A program made the translations under genes and the position numbers. 64,000 nucleotides of DNA, taken from assembly GCA_947034885.2 (NCBI GenBank), contig OX344753.2:29778689-29842688 (forward strand). Reading direction: 5' to 3'. This document shows, piece by piece, positions 1 to 11,335 of the stretch (its first letter is position 1; each line of letters begins with the position of its first letter). The notes below the pieces were generated by a model. It saw only the letters and a program-made list of their open reading frames with translations, was not told the DNA's origin and did no database searches. The DNA is from Thuidium tamariscinum (taxonomy: Eukaryota; Streptophyta; Bryopsida; Hypnales; Thuidiaceae).

Positions 1-1715
1 GTCTTGCTGCGCGGATCTTTGCCTGGAACCCTGTCTGGCTCGTTCATGTGGGCAAACTTCTCCGGATTCTCCCTGGCCGGATTCGCTAGGGCCTTCATCC
101 GGATCTCCAGGTCGAGCCGTGGTGATGCCCTCTTCTCTTGCAGATCCGTAGGTGTGTTGGACGGTCCGGTCGTATTCGGATCCGATCCGAGCTCGCCGAG
201 GTTCTTCATGATCGGCGAGTTTCCGAGTAGCTTCCGATCCGTTGACATCCGTCCTTGCGCTCCGGGGCTGAAGTCCGTAAACACCTGCTGGTTGAGCAAG
301 TTCGACAGTCCTTCCCCCAACTCCGGGTTGAGCGACCCAATTAAGGCCCTCATCTCCTTCAGTACCCCTTCCATCTTGGCCTGGTAATCTACCAAGATGG
401 TGATGACCTTTGATCCGGTGACGTGCCCTTCCGTCATCAGCCGGGCGGAAAACAGTTTCGCCCTCAACACTGTATCCGTCGGCTGGGCCACCAACTCCTG
501 TAGGTTCCGAACCAAGGAGGTAGCCTCCACGATCTTCCCGTTGGCGACACTGAGATCACTCTCCAGGTACGTCACCGTGCTCTGGAGCCCATTCCGCTCC
601 TCTTCCGCCTTCCGTCGTCCCTCTTCAGCTACCCGGGCCAGATCTTCCGCCTGTCGGGTTCGATCCGTCTGGTTCCGGGCCTCGTCCTCCCACTTCCGGA
701 TCTCTTCGTCTTTCTTCCGCAACACCTCTTGAGTCGGAAGACGGTCGAGGATTTCCGGAATATCCTCGATCTTCACCGCGCCCAGCTTGGTGACGACCTG
801 CTCGAGTATTGCCTCACTCTGGTTGCTGTCTGCGTGCGCCATCATGGCGTGACGGATGATGGTGTCGAAGTGGTTCCGCTTCTTCTTCCTCAGGGTTGAT
901 CCGGGTGGATCCGGGTCTGGATGTCCCCTCTTATCCGGCGTCGTAGACTTCTTCGGTTCCGGTTTCCGTTTCGGCTGACTAGCCGACTTCTGCTCTTCCG
1001 GGTCCTCGTCCATCCGCTCGTCCTCCGGCTCCTTCTCCAACTCATCCGTCAAGCCGTACTTGAGGATCTGCTCTCCTGTCTCATAGCGGAGGAGTTCCGG
1101 GCCACTCAGCACATCATTGTGGTGGTACAAGTGGAAGAGATAGCCGCTGATAGTGCTGGTCTTCTCCCGTCCCACATGCTCGGCTAGCCGGTTAACTACC
1201 CACTGGAGGACTATACCCCAGTTGACTATCCGCTTCTCAAAACACCCGAAGATGGTGTTTGCTACTGTCACGGTGACACGGGTAGGCTTTTCCGGATAGA
1301 GGATGGAAATCAAGAATTCCAACATCCGTCTATGCCGGTCGTTCGTGCAATCCGGAATTGAGTATCCGTCCTTAGGGTGGGGCGGATTCCGGAACTTGTT
1401 AACACCAAACTTGTCCGTCCGTGGAGCTAGACCTAATCCGGTTTTATCAAAACCGTATACATTCGCCCAGATATCTAGCAACCAAGCACTCGGTCTACCC
1501 CTCACTGTGAATTGGTACTGATTCAGAACTCCCGAGAGGATTTCCTGCACCATCTCATCACTCTTCACACTCCACGGGCGCTGGATCAATCCATGACACC
1601 CTAGGAAGACTAGATCATCCTCTAACTCCTTCCGATGCTGCGGATTGGAAGGGATGACTGGTGAAATTGCCTTGGCCGTCACTACCGCCCGCTTCGGATT
1701 GGAGGAACTCGCCAT
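1..1715 (-). CDS. Long ORF of the CCGGAT-rich element: globular N-terminal domain plus coiled coil, open at left edge
   Basis: Read on the minus strand from the ATG at 1713-1715, the frame stays open for 571 codons to the window edge, so the C terminus is missing. The first ~210 residues form a globular domain (landmarks RPWS, PRTDKF, HPKDGYS, VTVANTIFG, YLFHLYHH) that resembles, from memory, the 'putative plant transposon protein' type of domain. A charged Pro/Lys/Glu linker (~210-275) follows, then a long coiled coil (about 320-410, rich in E/R/K, KAEEERN). The same domain order is encoded by the second copy at 37211-43231, with matching residues such as TDKF, NPKDGFTV and TVANTIFG. Function is unknown; it could be a structural or accessory protein of a transposon. 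The ORFs seen on the plus strand here are shadows of this frame. Confidence 0.7.
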   Translation of the reverse strand, partial: MASSSNPKRAVVTAKAISPVIPSNPQHRKELEDDLVFLGCHGLIQRPWSVKSDEMVQEILSGVLNQYQFTVRGRPSAWLLDIWANVYGFDKTGLGLAPRTDKFGVNKFRNPPHPKDGYSIPDCTNDRHRRMLEFLISILYPEKPTRVTVTVANTIFGCFEKRIVNWGIVLQWVVNRLAEHVGREKTSTISGYLFHLYHHNDVLSGPELLRYETGEQILKYGLTDELEKEPEDERMDEDPEEQKSASQPKRKPEPKKSTTPDKRGHPDPDPPGSTLRKKKRNHFDTIIRHAMMAHADSNQSEAILEQVVTKLGAVKIEDIPEILDRLPTQEVLRKKDEEIRKWEDEARNQTDRTRQAEDLARVAEEGRRKAEEERNGLQSTVTYLESDLSVANGKIVEATSLVRNLQELVAQPTDTVLRAKLFSARLMTEGHVTGSKVITILVDYQAKMEGVLKEMRALIGSLNPELGEGLSNLLNQQVFTDFSPGAQGRMSTDRKLLGNSPIMKNLGELGSDPNTTGPSNTPTDLQEKRASPRLDLEIRMKALANPARENPEKFAHMNEPDRVPGKDPRSK

Positions 1716-1890
1716 CTCTCCGCCCGAGTCGGAACTTGTCAGTGCGGTCGGCACCGACCCTGAACTAAACCCGGAACCGATCTCTACTGCTCACCACTCT
1801 TTCTCTCTCTATACGCGCTCCAAAACCTGCACACAAGCCGTACCTTGATTTGCCAAATCGAAAAGGAAAAATGAAGTGGAGAGGAGGGGT

Positions 1891-1897
1891 TTATATA
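1891..1897 (-). promoter_or_regulatory. TATA box of element copy 1
   Basis: The minus strand reads TATATAA about 175 bases upstream of the ATG of the long ORF, in a GC-richer context. The second copy has TATAAAA at 36974-36980, about 230 bases before its own ATG, so the arrangement is conserved between copies. Confidence 0.45.
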
Positions 1898-2215
1898 CCA
1901 GTCGGTACCCTGCGTTCCCAGTTCCCCTCGGAAGGGCGCAACGTTCCCCGGCCGTTACGCTAGTTTCCGTAGGTCGGCAGCGTAGACCCGTAGGTGCCGA
2001 CCATCTGGAACTGCCTCGGATCCGTCTTTAGGTATATCGGATCCGTCTTTCCAAGTTCCGTCTTCCGGAAAGTTCCGTTCCGGATACTGAGGAATCCGGA
2101 TCCGGAAACTTATGCCCATAGACCAGAAATTCTCCTTGGTCAATCCGGTTCAGACGGATCCCAAGGGAAGAAGACCCTAATTGTCTTCTTTTCGCCATAT
2201 CTAACCCTAAAATTT

Positions 2216-3469
2216 TGAAAAATTGATCTTACTCTATATACTATCTTCCTATTTTACTTACATGATATTTCCGGACTGCGACAGTTTATCTTAGAAACAA
2301 AGTCTTATGGGTTCAAGCTTCAATTTTATTGATTTCTTTTATTTATCTTTTATTGAGTTCTACTTAAGACTAGCAAAAATTCTTGTACTTCTTATAATAG
2401 AGTAGCAAAGTTCTTAAAGATTCTATAATGGTCTTTCCATACTTAACTATATAACAATGCACTACACTAGTATAAAGAAGTAATGTATAAATTTAAAAAT
2501 ATCTTACAACGTACATTGACAAATTATTGCATTTAAACTTACCTCCTCAAGTTCTTGTGTTCAAAATTCTATTGAATATTAAAAAAAATCCTATAATTTA
2601 TTTCTTAACATACTCTAAACATTAGTAAGTCCAAATAGGTATAACATTGAACTACACACTAAATGAGTATAAGCTTAATGGAAAAATTCTAAAACGATAA
2701 TCATATATAGATTTGTTTATACATGCAAATACAATTGACCCTAACAAGCAATTCTTTTAAGGATTTGTGAAAGTGGCATTCAATTTTGAATTGGAATATG
2801 TTTTTTTTTAAATACTTTAGTTTTCATAATAACAAATTCATTTACAACTTTCTCATTATGAGTCCAACTTCAATAAGGAAAGGCCTCAATTAAGAACCCT
2901 ACATATAAAGTTAGAAGAACAAAAATAAGGAACCATTATAGTTTTGGATGCTTTTTACTTAATATTTTGACTTCTCCTAGCATTTTTTTGCTCGTCAGCA
3001 AAACCTGAAGTAAAACTTAAACTTTTAAGAAGTCAATGTCATTTTCAAATTTCTAAGAGGTTTAATAAATTCATATCCAAATTGAATAACAACCTAAATG
3101 TGCCTAAATCCCTAAGGCTCTTGCAGTCACTTCTAAACTTAAACGGGCGAATTCTACAATGCAACCCTAAACCCTAGACAAACCCTAACCCTTTAACCGT
3201 TAAATTCATCATCCCCGCTGAAAGTTAAATGATAGCATTGAAAGTGGCCCAACGGAATAAATCTCATTTTTCTAGGGGTTGACAAGATTTTTTTTTGTTT
3301 TTTTTTGTTTTTTTTGTTTTTTTTGACATAGAGGTTCATAGGGGTTTGGGTGTTTTTTTTTTGGGAATATGGACAATTTCCATTAAGAGGGAAACAGTAC
3401 ATGGAACAGAGGGCAAGCCCTCGGCAACGATTTTTTTCCGGGGTTTGGGGTTTATATTTGTGTTGGTTT
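2216..3469. other. AT-rich intergenic stretch
   Basis: No coding potential that I can support. It holds poly-T runs around 3288-3330 and three imperfect telomere-type CCCTAAA motifs at 3164-3192, which are too few to be an interstitial telomere. Confidence 0.6.
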
Positions 3470-3471
3470 TA

Positions 3472-4124
3472 CAGTCAAACCTCGATAAGTGTTAGGGGTT
3501 GGGAGCATACTTTTAGCTAACACTTAGACACTAGTAACACATAACACTTATAGAGAGTGATGCCGATGATTTATAACACTTATAAAAAATAATACTTAGA
3601 AGAATTAAAAAGGTAAATATATAATATTTATAGAAAAAAATGGATGAAATTATAAAATATTGATTCATTATTCATCTAAGTCTGTCGAAAGAATGAATCA
3701 ATAGTACTTTGGCAAGTTTCTACTACATGCCAAGATTCTACTTCCTTTTCTAGTGCTTCAATATTCCTAATAGATAACATGGTGTCATTAGTTCTTTGCT
3801 CCAAAAACTTTTTCAAAGTTTGAAGAGCACTACCTACATCTTGAAAGCCTACAACCTCTTCTACTATATAGTTTTTAGAACGGACATCTAGAGTGACTTT
3901 GCAACTAGAAACTATTACTTTACCTCAAAATTATCTCCTTCTAAGCAATGGCTCTTACAAAAAGCCTTTTTTTGGAAACTTATCACTTACCGAGGTAAAA
4001 TTAACAAAGTCAGGAGCGCGACATTGCGTAACACTTAACACATAACAATTACTAGTCTTAATTTGAAGGGAGCAAAAAACTCCATAACACATATAGAGTT
4101 TTAATACTTATCGAGGTTTGACTG
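3472..4124. mobile_element. Pogo/Emigrant-type MITE (Tc1/mariner superfamily)
   Basis: The two ends are perfect inverted copies of CAGTCAAACCTCGATAAGT, each flanked by TA (3470-3471 and 4125-4126), the target duplication of Tc1/mariner elements. CAGT...AACCTC...ATAA ends are typical of plant pogo-like MITEs such as Emigrant and Lemi. The interior (653 bp) is AT-rich, repeats AACACTTA/TAACAC motifs near both ends and has no transposase, so it is non-autonomous. Confidence 0.85.
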
Positions 4125-4126
4125 TA

Positions 4127-5479
4127 TGGGTATGTTTGGAGTCTCCAAAGCTAATTTCGAGTCTTTGATTTCGAATCTTAATTCTGAATTTGAAAAAAAA
4201 AGAAAAAATGCGAAAAATAAAAAATTTCAAGGGGGGTTAAAAAGGTATAATTTAGTGCGCCCATCATCCCCACGAGAACTGTTCCTACAGAGCGCTAATA
4301 AAGTGATGTCAGTGAATTCAAATAAGGTTCAGTGCATCTACAAATTTGGGTCTAAAGAAAAAGGAAAAAAAATCCAAAATTAAAACTTCGGTTCAATATA
4401 CCGTCTTCCTTAAATATATTAATGCGTTGCCAAACTAAAAAGCCTGTTCCTGTGAGCAAATTGTTTGGTCACTGATCTTTACTACTATTTAGAAATCTTC
4501 GAAAAATCAAAACGTAAAATACGTAAAGGCTGTTGTTGTTGTAGATATAGGTTTCCTATAAAAACACCTATTATAGGGCTTTGGATACTTTACAGTACAC
4601 TGAATACTTAAAAAAACGTCGAAACATTCCTACTTTTCTCAAAAGTCATTCCTCCAAAAGAAGGCCTGAAAATCCAAGTAGGGATGGTAGGGATGAGCTC
4701 CCAACTACTTTCACAAATAGAAAATGCCCCCATTGAAGACTGGAATCGAATGAAAGAAAAGTATGCGCATTAATTAGAAATCCCTGAAAACGAGAGAATC
4801 TTATCGTTGACAATGCTATAGTAAATTCCCGTTTGAAACTCCCGCCATGATTCCTCGCGCCAAGATTCCTCGCGCCAGGATTCTCCGCGTTCTGACCATA
4901 GACCTTTTCCCAAACGAAGCTCGTCTGTTCATTTTCAATGTTTGAGCTTGATGTTGTCGCTCCGAAGACTGGGTTGTTACTCTTGTTGTATGGTGTTAGA
5001 GATTGTGCGAAGTGCGTTATTGAGTTCGGTCTTGTAGTTTATCGTGCAGTTATTTCTGTTTCAGCAACAGAGGTTGCAAGAGTGGCTCTCATCTTACACG
5101 GTGTACACACTTTTGGTATGTTCCGAAGTTCTGTTTGATAGAATGACAGTACTTTGCATTGTGCGTACATTTTGTGACTATTGTTCTGATTTCTTGGTAT
5201 TCAATGTCAGTGATGTGTATAGGAATTTGATGCAGTTTTCAAGTAATCTGTCGATACTGACTTCTTCTGGGGCGAAACTCAGCCATCATAATCATTTCGG
5301 ACGCATTTCATAGAATTTGCATAAGAAAATGCATAACCCGAAGATGGCGCCGTATTTTCCGGGACTCCACATTAACATTACTTACAATGGCTTGCTGCAG
5401 CAGTCGTCATACTGAAACTGAACTGGATTTAAGTTTATTAATGAGAAACTGAAGTGATATCATCGCATGCTATGATTGC
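4127..5479. other. Intergenic DNA upstream of the DUF7869-type pseudogene
   Basis: No convincing exon. The stretch 4840-5310 is GC-richer and could hold the promoter or first exon of the transposon gene downstream, because that gene's recognisable reading frame begins right after a splice acceptor at 6761-6762. I could not identify the missing first exon. Confidence 0.4.
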
Positions 5480-6693
5480 ATTTCAACTCGACTCGAGTTG
5501 AAATGACGAAGATTTTAGATGAGATTATTTTATTCATCACTACTTATATAAGATAAACAAAAATTTAGTGAGATAATTTGACACTTGAGTTAGACCCAAT
5601 TACATACATCCTTCATGAGTTTAGGATAGGTGTATATTCAACTCAACTCTACTTGAATGTACAGTCCAATAGTCATTACAGTCCATGTATTATACTTCCA
5701 GTATGGTAGACGTGTTTCTGAATTTTCATAGTGACTACGTGCATAATGCATATACAGAGGATGTGTATTTAACTCCATTTGACCTAAAAAAACAACCTTT
5801 GATACTTCCGATTCTAGATTTCATACTCTTCATAATTTGGAAATCTGAGTAATGAGATAGTAAGTGGGATTGTTGGTCAATAGTTCTTGGCTACCAATAA
5901 TGTACATTCAACTCTATTCGACTTGAATGTACAATCCGGGGAATATGACATTAGGAATTTTGAGTTAGTTGCATTCGTTTAAAGTGAGTAATGAGTATCG
6001 TAAATTGGATTGCTGGTCAATAGTTCTTGGCTACCAATAATGTACATTCAACTCCATTCGACTTGAATGTACAATCCGGGGAATATGACATTAGGAATTC
6101 TGAGTTAGTTGCATTCGTTTAAAGTGAATAATGAGTAGCGTAAGTTGGATTTCTGGTCAATAGTTCTTGGCTACCAATAATGTACATTCAACTCCATTCG
6201 ACTTGAATGTACAATCCTGAGAATATGGCAATAGGAATTCTGAGTTAGTTGCATTCATTTTAAGTGATTGTAAAGATGATCTTATATCTGAGTTTCCAGA
6301 AATGAATACCATGTTTTGTTTATGTTTTTTCGAATTGCATTTATCATTGTTTGACTATAATTTACGTCTCAGAAAAGTTTGATTTCTATAAGTATGTACT
6401 TGTCTACGTTTTCCAAGAACTACTTCTGATTAATAAGAATGTTGTTAGGTATCTGGGATACTTCTTCAGAACATTCTGATTGACAGTTAAGCTGAGTTTG
6501 GATTGATTTCAGTAGACACACGTGGTACTTCACAATCTTAGTATGTCTGATTTCTCTTTTGTCGATGTGGAACACGATGTGATCACTATTTTATTATCAA
6601 TATTGAGTTGACTAACATATAAGAAAATGACTCGTTTGTTAATACAAGAAATACTTTCATTTCAGAAGTCATTCAACTCGAGTCGAGTTGAAT
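5480..6693. repeat. Array of six related palindromes (TCAACTC...GAGTTGA core)
   Basis: Six 23-33-bp palindromes occur at 5480-5504, 5631-5663, 5901-5933, 6041-6073, 6181-6213 and 6671-6693. The outermost two are near-perfect versions of TCAACTCGACTCGAGTTGA. The inner four are extended on both sides to TGTA(C/T)ATTCAACTC and ACTTGAATGTACA. A half site lies near 5767. All sit within 1.3 kb upstream of the DUF7869-type frame, which is compatible with binding sites for an element-encoded protein. That function is inference. Confidence 0.75.
5841..6262. repeat. Tandem repeat, 140-bp unit, about three copies
   Basis: The phrase GGTCAATAGTTCTTGGCTAC recurs at 5875, 6015 and 6155, a strict 140-bp period. 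The copies differ by a few substitutions and each carries one of the palindromes of the array. Confidence 0.9.
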
Positions 6694-6762
6694 TGCATGA
6701 CTCACTCTACAGAGTTTCTTTTGGGCATAATTGAGTAACCATAATTTGTCCTTAATGTGCAG

Positions 6763-8663
6763 TGATCATAGAGGCAGGAGGGGTTCTATCTCATGGCTAT
6801 TCCTCTGATGAAGGGGATCGTGAGAACATCATTGAGACGATTGTTGACATCCCAGAATGTGAAGGTATCCCACGACCGCTTTGGATGACTAAGGTTGTCA
6901 CTTTATACAATAACCACGGTCTCCCTGTTGCCGAAGGAATCTGTCACAGCGTGAATTCTGACCTAGTCCTTGGTTGCAATGGACCCATAGGTGATTCTTC
7001 TGTGGCTGTTCAAATCTCAAAGTCTTTAGATACTAGAGATGTTCCTGATGAATGGAAGTACTCTCTTTGTGCGTGGCCCATAGAGCAAGTGTATTTGGAT
7101 GGAGCAAGCCTTCATGATCATGAGGTCCGTTTCAAATACAACTGTCAGCAAGCTAACCTCTTGCGGCCGTCATCTCCACGTGGGAGACCATATACAAGTC
7201 TGGTGAGGAATCCACCTCCTCAAACTTGTGTGAAGGCAAAAAGCCTTCTCACTGAGGAGTCAATCAATGCAGTATTGTCGAAGGTCTGCTACTCAAGCAA
7301 TTGTGTCCAACCTTTTCCAAGAGCCAAAATTCGGGCTTTCCGTGAGCGGATGTACTATAAGACATCATTCGAATTCCAGTACCACATGAAATTAGATGTT
7401 CATCGACAAGTGCATCGAGATGCTCAAGGGAAGAGGGTAGTTACCATCGACGGAATCGATGTGTGTATGGCAGCATGGAGGCATATCTCGGGGGTTTCAG
7501 AGAGCACATTTCATCGTTTTCAAGGATATGCTAACAAAGGCGAGCAAGCTCAATCACACGGTAATTTGGGCATGCTAAAGACTTGAAAGCATACATTGCA
7601 AGCTACAGCTACACTTAAGTCCATGTTAGAGAAGTCTGCTGACCACATGCCTCATCGCACACACACTTTACCTTCTGGAGAGAAGGTGGTGTCTATGGTC
7701 TTGCCAGCTAATTTCACGTGGAAAGAGACTATCCCACAGGTTAATGCAGCGAATGCTGTTTTTGGATTAAAGGAAGTGTCGGCTTCGAATATCAGCAAGA
7801 TTAGGAAGTTGAACTTCCCTCAATACAATGCAAAAAAGCCCAGGGATAATTTTGCACGTTGCGCTAAATGTGATAGATTGCAGACTTTGAGAAGGGGAGC
7901 TTGTACTGGCTTGCAACGCAAATGGACGCATATCTTGGAGAAGCATTTGGCTACAGCTCGTGCACATCGTGACCAATATTATGCCAATCGGTATAGATCG
8001 AGCGCCTATCCTCATGAATGTTTGACGATCATGCATGACAAAATGGATCATGCAAAGACGGCCTCCCCAGTCTTCTCGCATAAGAGCAAGCAACTTGACG
8101 GGCTTATGAAGCTTCCTATTTCTGTGACAGGTATGATTGCACATGGACATGGTGATGTGCGTTATGCACATTATGGTCTTGATATCTTTCTTCATGATTA
8201 AAACTATACAGTGGGATCCTTTGCAAAACTTCTACGAGACCTCGAACTTCCTCCAAAGTACTCGTCACGGGAATTGTTCGTTGGATTTGGCAATGCTCCT
8301 CTTTTTCGCGTGGTTCTTCAAAGATTAGACATTTGCAAATCTTCACTTCGGCCACCGCCTGAAGTTCCAGTTGCTGGAACTTCCCTCCCACCAGTTCTGA
8401 ATGTTCAAATGGACAATGCAACGGGAGACAACAAGAACAGATTTGTATTTGCATTTTGGTCCCTTCTTGTTGCGAAGAAAATTTTTCGGAAAGTTTATGT
8501 GAGTTTCATGTTGGTTGGTCACACTCATGATGACATTGACGCTTTGTTTGGGAGGTGGAGTATGCAGTTGAAGAAGGAAAATTTTCCTACTATTCCATCC
8601 CTCATGAAGTCATTCATGGATGTGGATTTGGTGCCCACAATTCCTCATCTCGGGTGTACATAA
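6763..8663 (+). pseudogene. DUF7869-like DNA-transposon protein, two in-frame stops
   Basis: One frame runs from a splice acceptor (AG at 6761-6762) to 8663, interrupted only by TGA at 7584-7586 and TAA at 8199-8201. Both stops are explained by C-to-T changes (CGA to TGA, CAA to TAA), typical of methylated-transposon decay. The protein carries a zinc-binding-like FARCAKCDRL motif followed by HDKMDHAKT, then GMIAHGHGD, VGSFAKLLRDLELPP, VLNVQMDNATGDNKN and VGHTHDDIDALFGRWS. From memory these are the hallmarks of the DUF7869 family, found in many copies in non-seed plants and some animals. The spaced D/H/D residues suggest an RNase-H-like transposase core, which is inference. The N-terminal exon was not found, and homology seems to fade after PTIPHL, so the C terminus is lost or frameshifted. 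Confidence 0.75.
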
Positions 8664-10196
8664 GGTAATAGGATCCACAAAAGGTGTCACACTTCCTTTT
8701 CTTGAGCTTTGTTTGTAAGTATTTTTAATTGATTCTTGGTTATTTAAGAAAAAATTATACTAATGTATTCAATATTGTAAGTAAATTCTTGAAGATGGAT
8801 TACATCCATACATATAAATGTATATATATTCAAAAAGGACAATAATGTAAGGGTCACGCTTGCTTTTTGTGCTAAATAGTGATTAATTGGATGATTACTG
8901 TGCTATTTTGGATGAATATTGTATTGGCGCCCTCGCGAATTCATCCAAATTCAAACTTCGTAGCCGTTTCTCTTTCGCTGAGTTCTGCGTGTATTTAGGG
9001 TTTTGCTCCGCTGAGTTTTGGAGCATGACCTCGTTCTTTCCATTCGCTGAGTTCTAGCGCGTGACCTTGCTCTTCCTTTCGCTGAGTTCTGCACATGACC
9101 TTGCTCTTTCCTTTCGCTGAGTTCTAGCGCATGTTTAAGGTTTTGCGGTCGTTGAGTCCTAGCGCGTGACCTCGGTCTTTTCTTTTGGTGGAGCTGTGTA
9201 AACTTTGTGTTCACGCCTTCACGGTTAGGGTTTAGCCTTGCCTCGCATCCAATAATTCTTCCCTTCTTACTAAATATTGTGGACTGCGCTATTAGAGTTT
9301 TGGACTACTGAGACTTGTGAAAGTCTAGCGCAACCACATTAAAGGAGACGCTTTTTTAATTTTACGGTTTTGTTGAAGCATGAAGGAATTTGAACTGGGT
9401 GTAATTGGGTGTAATTGGGGAGAATTTGAACTATGGCGCGATTGTAGTTTTATTTTGCTCTAGTCGTTGAACATCTCCAGCTGCTTAAGGGTTTCCGCAA
9501 GCACATTCAAGTGCAGGATTTCAGATTTGAACTTAAACCTATTGCGGTTGAAGTTTAGGGTTTTGCTTGCACATGTGGTTGGGTTTGGGCGTACAACTCA
9601 ATGGAAAGTGCATTGCTGCAATAGGGTTTGTTATTGGAGGGTTTAAAGCTAAATCGACACAAAAATTCTAGGTGCGTTTAGGGTGTCTATCCTCACGCAT
9701 GTTTGTTGTGCATTGCTATTGTAACACTATTGTTGTTTCTGCTAGCACTGGCACCATTGTTGTTGTTCCTATTGGTGTTGGTGTTGGCAAAAGGATTTTT
9801 GCTATGTTCAATCCAGTATTGTGAATGAATGACGTTGATCTGTAAGCAGATTAGGGTTTAGGGTTGAAATATTTTGGTCATTAGGTTTGTAAAGAATCAG
9901 GGTTTACAATTGTATAGTTTGGGAATGAGGTTTTGGGGTTTAGCATAAGATGTTGCACTTTTAGAGTGTTCTACACTCAAGATTCTTGTGTGAGACATGA
10001 ATTATGTTTCTTTGTGACTTGATTTTTGCATTATGTTTGCAGATGTACTTAAGGTATGCTGAATTTCTGGATTGTGTGTCTTCTTATATACTTTCAATAT
10101 GCTCCGTGTCTTTCCAAATTTTGTCCCTGGAATAACTAATGTAAGTCTCTGTCCATGGGTGCATTTTCAGAACCTTCACTTTTGAAATGTCTGAAT
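8664..10196. other. Gap between the two transposon ORFs
   Basis: No supported gene. Apart from the 36-bp tandem repeat annotated separately, it contains scattered TTTAGGG/GGGTTTAG telo-box-like motifs (for example around 9550 and 9850) of the kind often seen in plant 5' regions, so part of it may be leader or intron of the ORF starting at 10197. Confidence 0.4.
8970..9185. repeat. Minisatellite, about 36-bp unit, six copies
   Basis: CGCTGAGTTCT(A/G) recurs near 8976, 9009, 9044, 9080, 9116 and 9151, followed by GCGCGTGACC-like and TTGCTCTTTCC-like segments. The 33-36-bp period is diverged. Confidence 0.8.
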
Positions 10197-10957
10197 CTGA
10201 AATTGAAAGGAGACCTGCTGAGGAAGATGGTTACTTGGCTTGGTCTACAGAGAAGCGGAAGGCATTTGCACGTGAGCGAACACGGCGCTGTTGAGCAAGA
10301 AGAAAGGCCGGTTTGATTGAAGAAGAAGAACTAGCACCTACAGGGAGAATCGAACAGGGAGAATTTCAAAGATTTGAGCATTGTCCTTCTAGGGCCAGTA
10401 GAATTAGCCAAGACATTGCTAGGGAGATTGCAGAGTTTGCCTCTTCCCACTTGGAAGAATACGATGCTAACATTCAGCATCTTACTGTACAAAAGTTTTT
10501 GGGTCACAGTTATATGAAAGACATGATTCCACCATTCTTGAGTAACTTGAAATCTATCAAATTGCAACAAAATGTTGTCTCTAGTGTAAGAGAGGGTATG
10601 AGAGAACATTTGGTTGGGGTGAAACCATCAAAGATTGTAATGGCTAAAGATATCTTGTGCACCTTTGCTTCATCTTCAGTGGTTGGAAGTGGTAGGGGGT
10701 TGGCTGCTGTATTGGGGGTGGACAGGAGAAACATATCGAAGGCGCGAGCTAGACGACTTGTTTTGGATGGTACAAAAGATGCTTTCTGGCTGCATCATTG
10801 CCGAAAAATTCGGAGTGATTCCTTCGTAGAGAATGTGAAGGCCGCAGTGGAGCATTGGTGGGCTAATGAGACCATAGTGTCTCCAAATCGGAAGGATGTT
10901 GTAAGTTTTCATGAAGGTCTAAGACAATGGATTTCACATCCAACACATTTCCTTTAG
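10197..10957 (+). pseudogene. Transposon-type protein with helix-turn-helix-like region, one frameshift
   Basis: The ATG at 10197 opens a 35-codon frame (MSESEIERRPAEEDGYLAW...). It runs into a stop at 10302-10304, while the recognisable protein continues in another frame up to 10957. The change of frame falls near 10288-10304. The main part contains RGLAAVLGVDRRNISKAR (helix-turn-helix-like), WLHHCRKIRSDSF, AAVEHWWANET, VSPNRKDVV and HPTHFL, motifs I recall from the N-terminal parts of proteins that accompany or belong to the DUF7869 transposon family. It lies 2.3 kb downstream of, and on the same strand as, the DUF7869-like pseudogene, so both may come from one element. Function is unknown; DNA binding is plausible. 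Confidence 0.6.
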
Positions 10958-11335
10958 TGCTCACAGGTATGGCTTCACTTTTATTTCTTGTTGCTATTAT
11001 CGATGTGATGCTGAATGCTGTGCTTGGAATGTACTGCTATTGTTGTTGTGCTTAATGGAACTTCTGTGTTGGAAGTGAACTGCGTTGGACACTTTTGAGT
11101 AGGGTGAGAGCGTTAGGCATTTGTGCTTACAATTCGATTAGAAAGTTCACTGCCTTTATCCCACTTACGTGTTGAAGGTTGCATGCTTGAGATACTTCGA
11201 TCCATTTGTTGCTTGTGTTCGCAGTGAATGTTAGCGTACAAATGTAGTTGCTATGCTAAAAGTGCACTATTGCTTATGCTTGGGGTGCTTCAGCTATATT
11301 CCTTGCTTTTGCTTTGCTTTTGTGCTAAAAAGGGT

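Larger units (their letters stand above)
1..2215 (-). mobile_element. CCGGAT-rich transposable element, copy 1 (cut by window edge)
   Basis: A minus-strand element defined by a long ORF, a TATA-box promoter upstream of it and a striking density of GGATCC/CCGGAT motifs in both coding and 5' flanking DNA. A second copy of the same family lies at about 36740-44460 in the opposite orientation; the two encode clearly homologous proteins and share the CCGGAT bias. The 5' limit near 2215 is where the motif density and GC content drop sharply into AT-rich DNA. No terminal repeats could be identified and the 3' end is outside the window, so the class of element is not settled. Confidence 0.6.

Noticed and set aside
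4-2218. Plus-strand open frames over the first 2.2 kb
   Set aside because: They are shadows of the 571-codon minus-strand ORF and of the CCGGAT-rich flank; their sequences are Arg/Ser-rich without homology.
3164-3192. Telomere-like CCCTAAA repeats
   Set aside because: Only about three imperfect units, and single telo-box motifs are common in plant DNA, so this is not an interstitial telomere.
4126-4383. 85-codon frame starting MGMFGVSK
   Set aside because: Lys/Asn-rich translation of AT-rich DNA beginning at the edge of a MITE, without homology.
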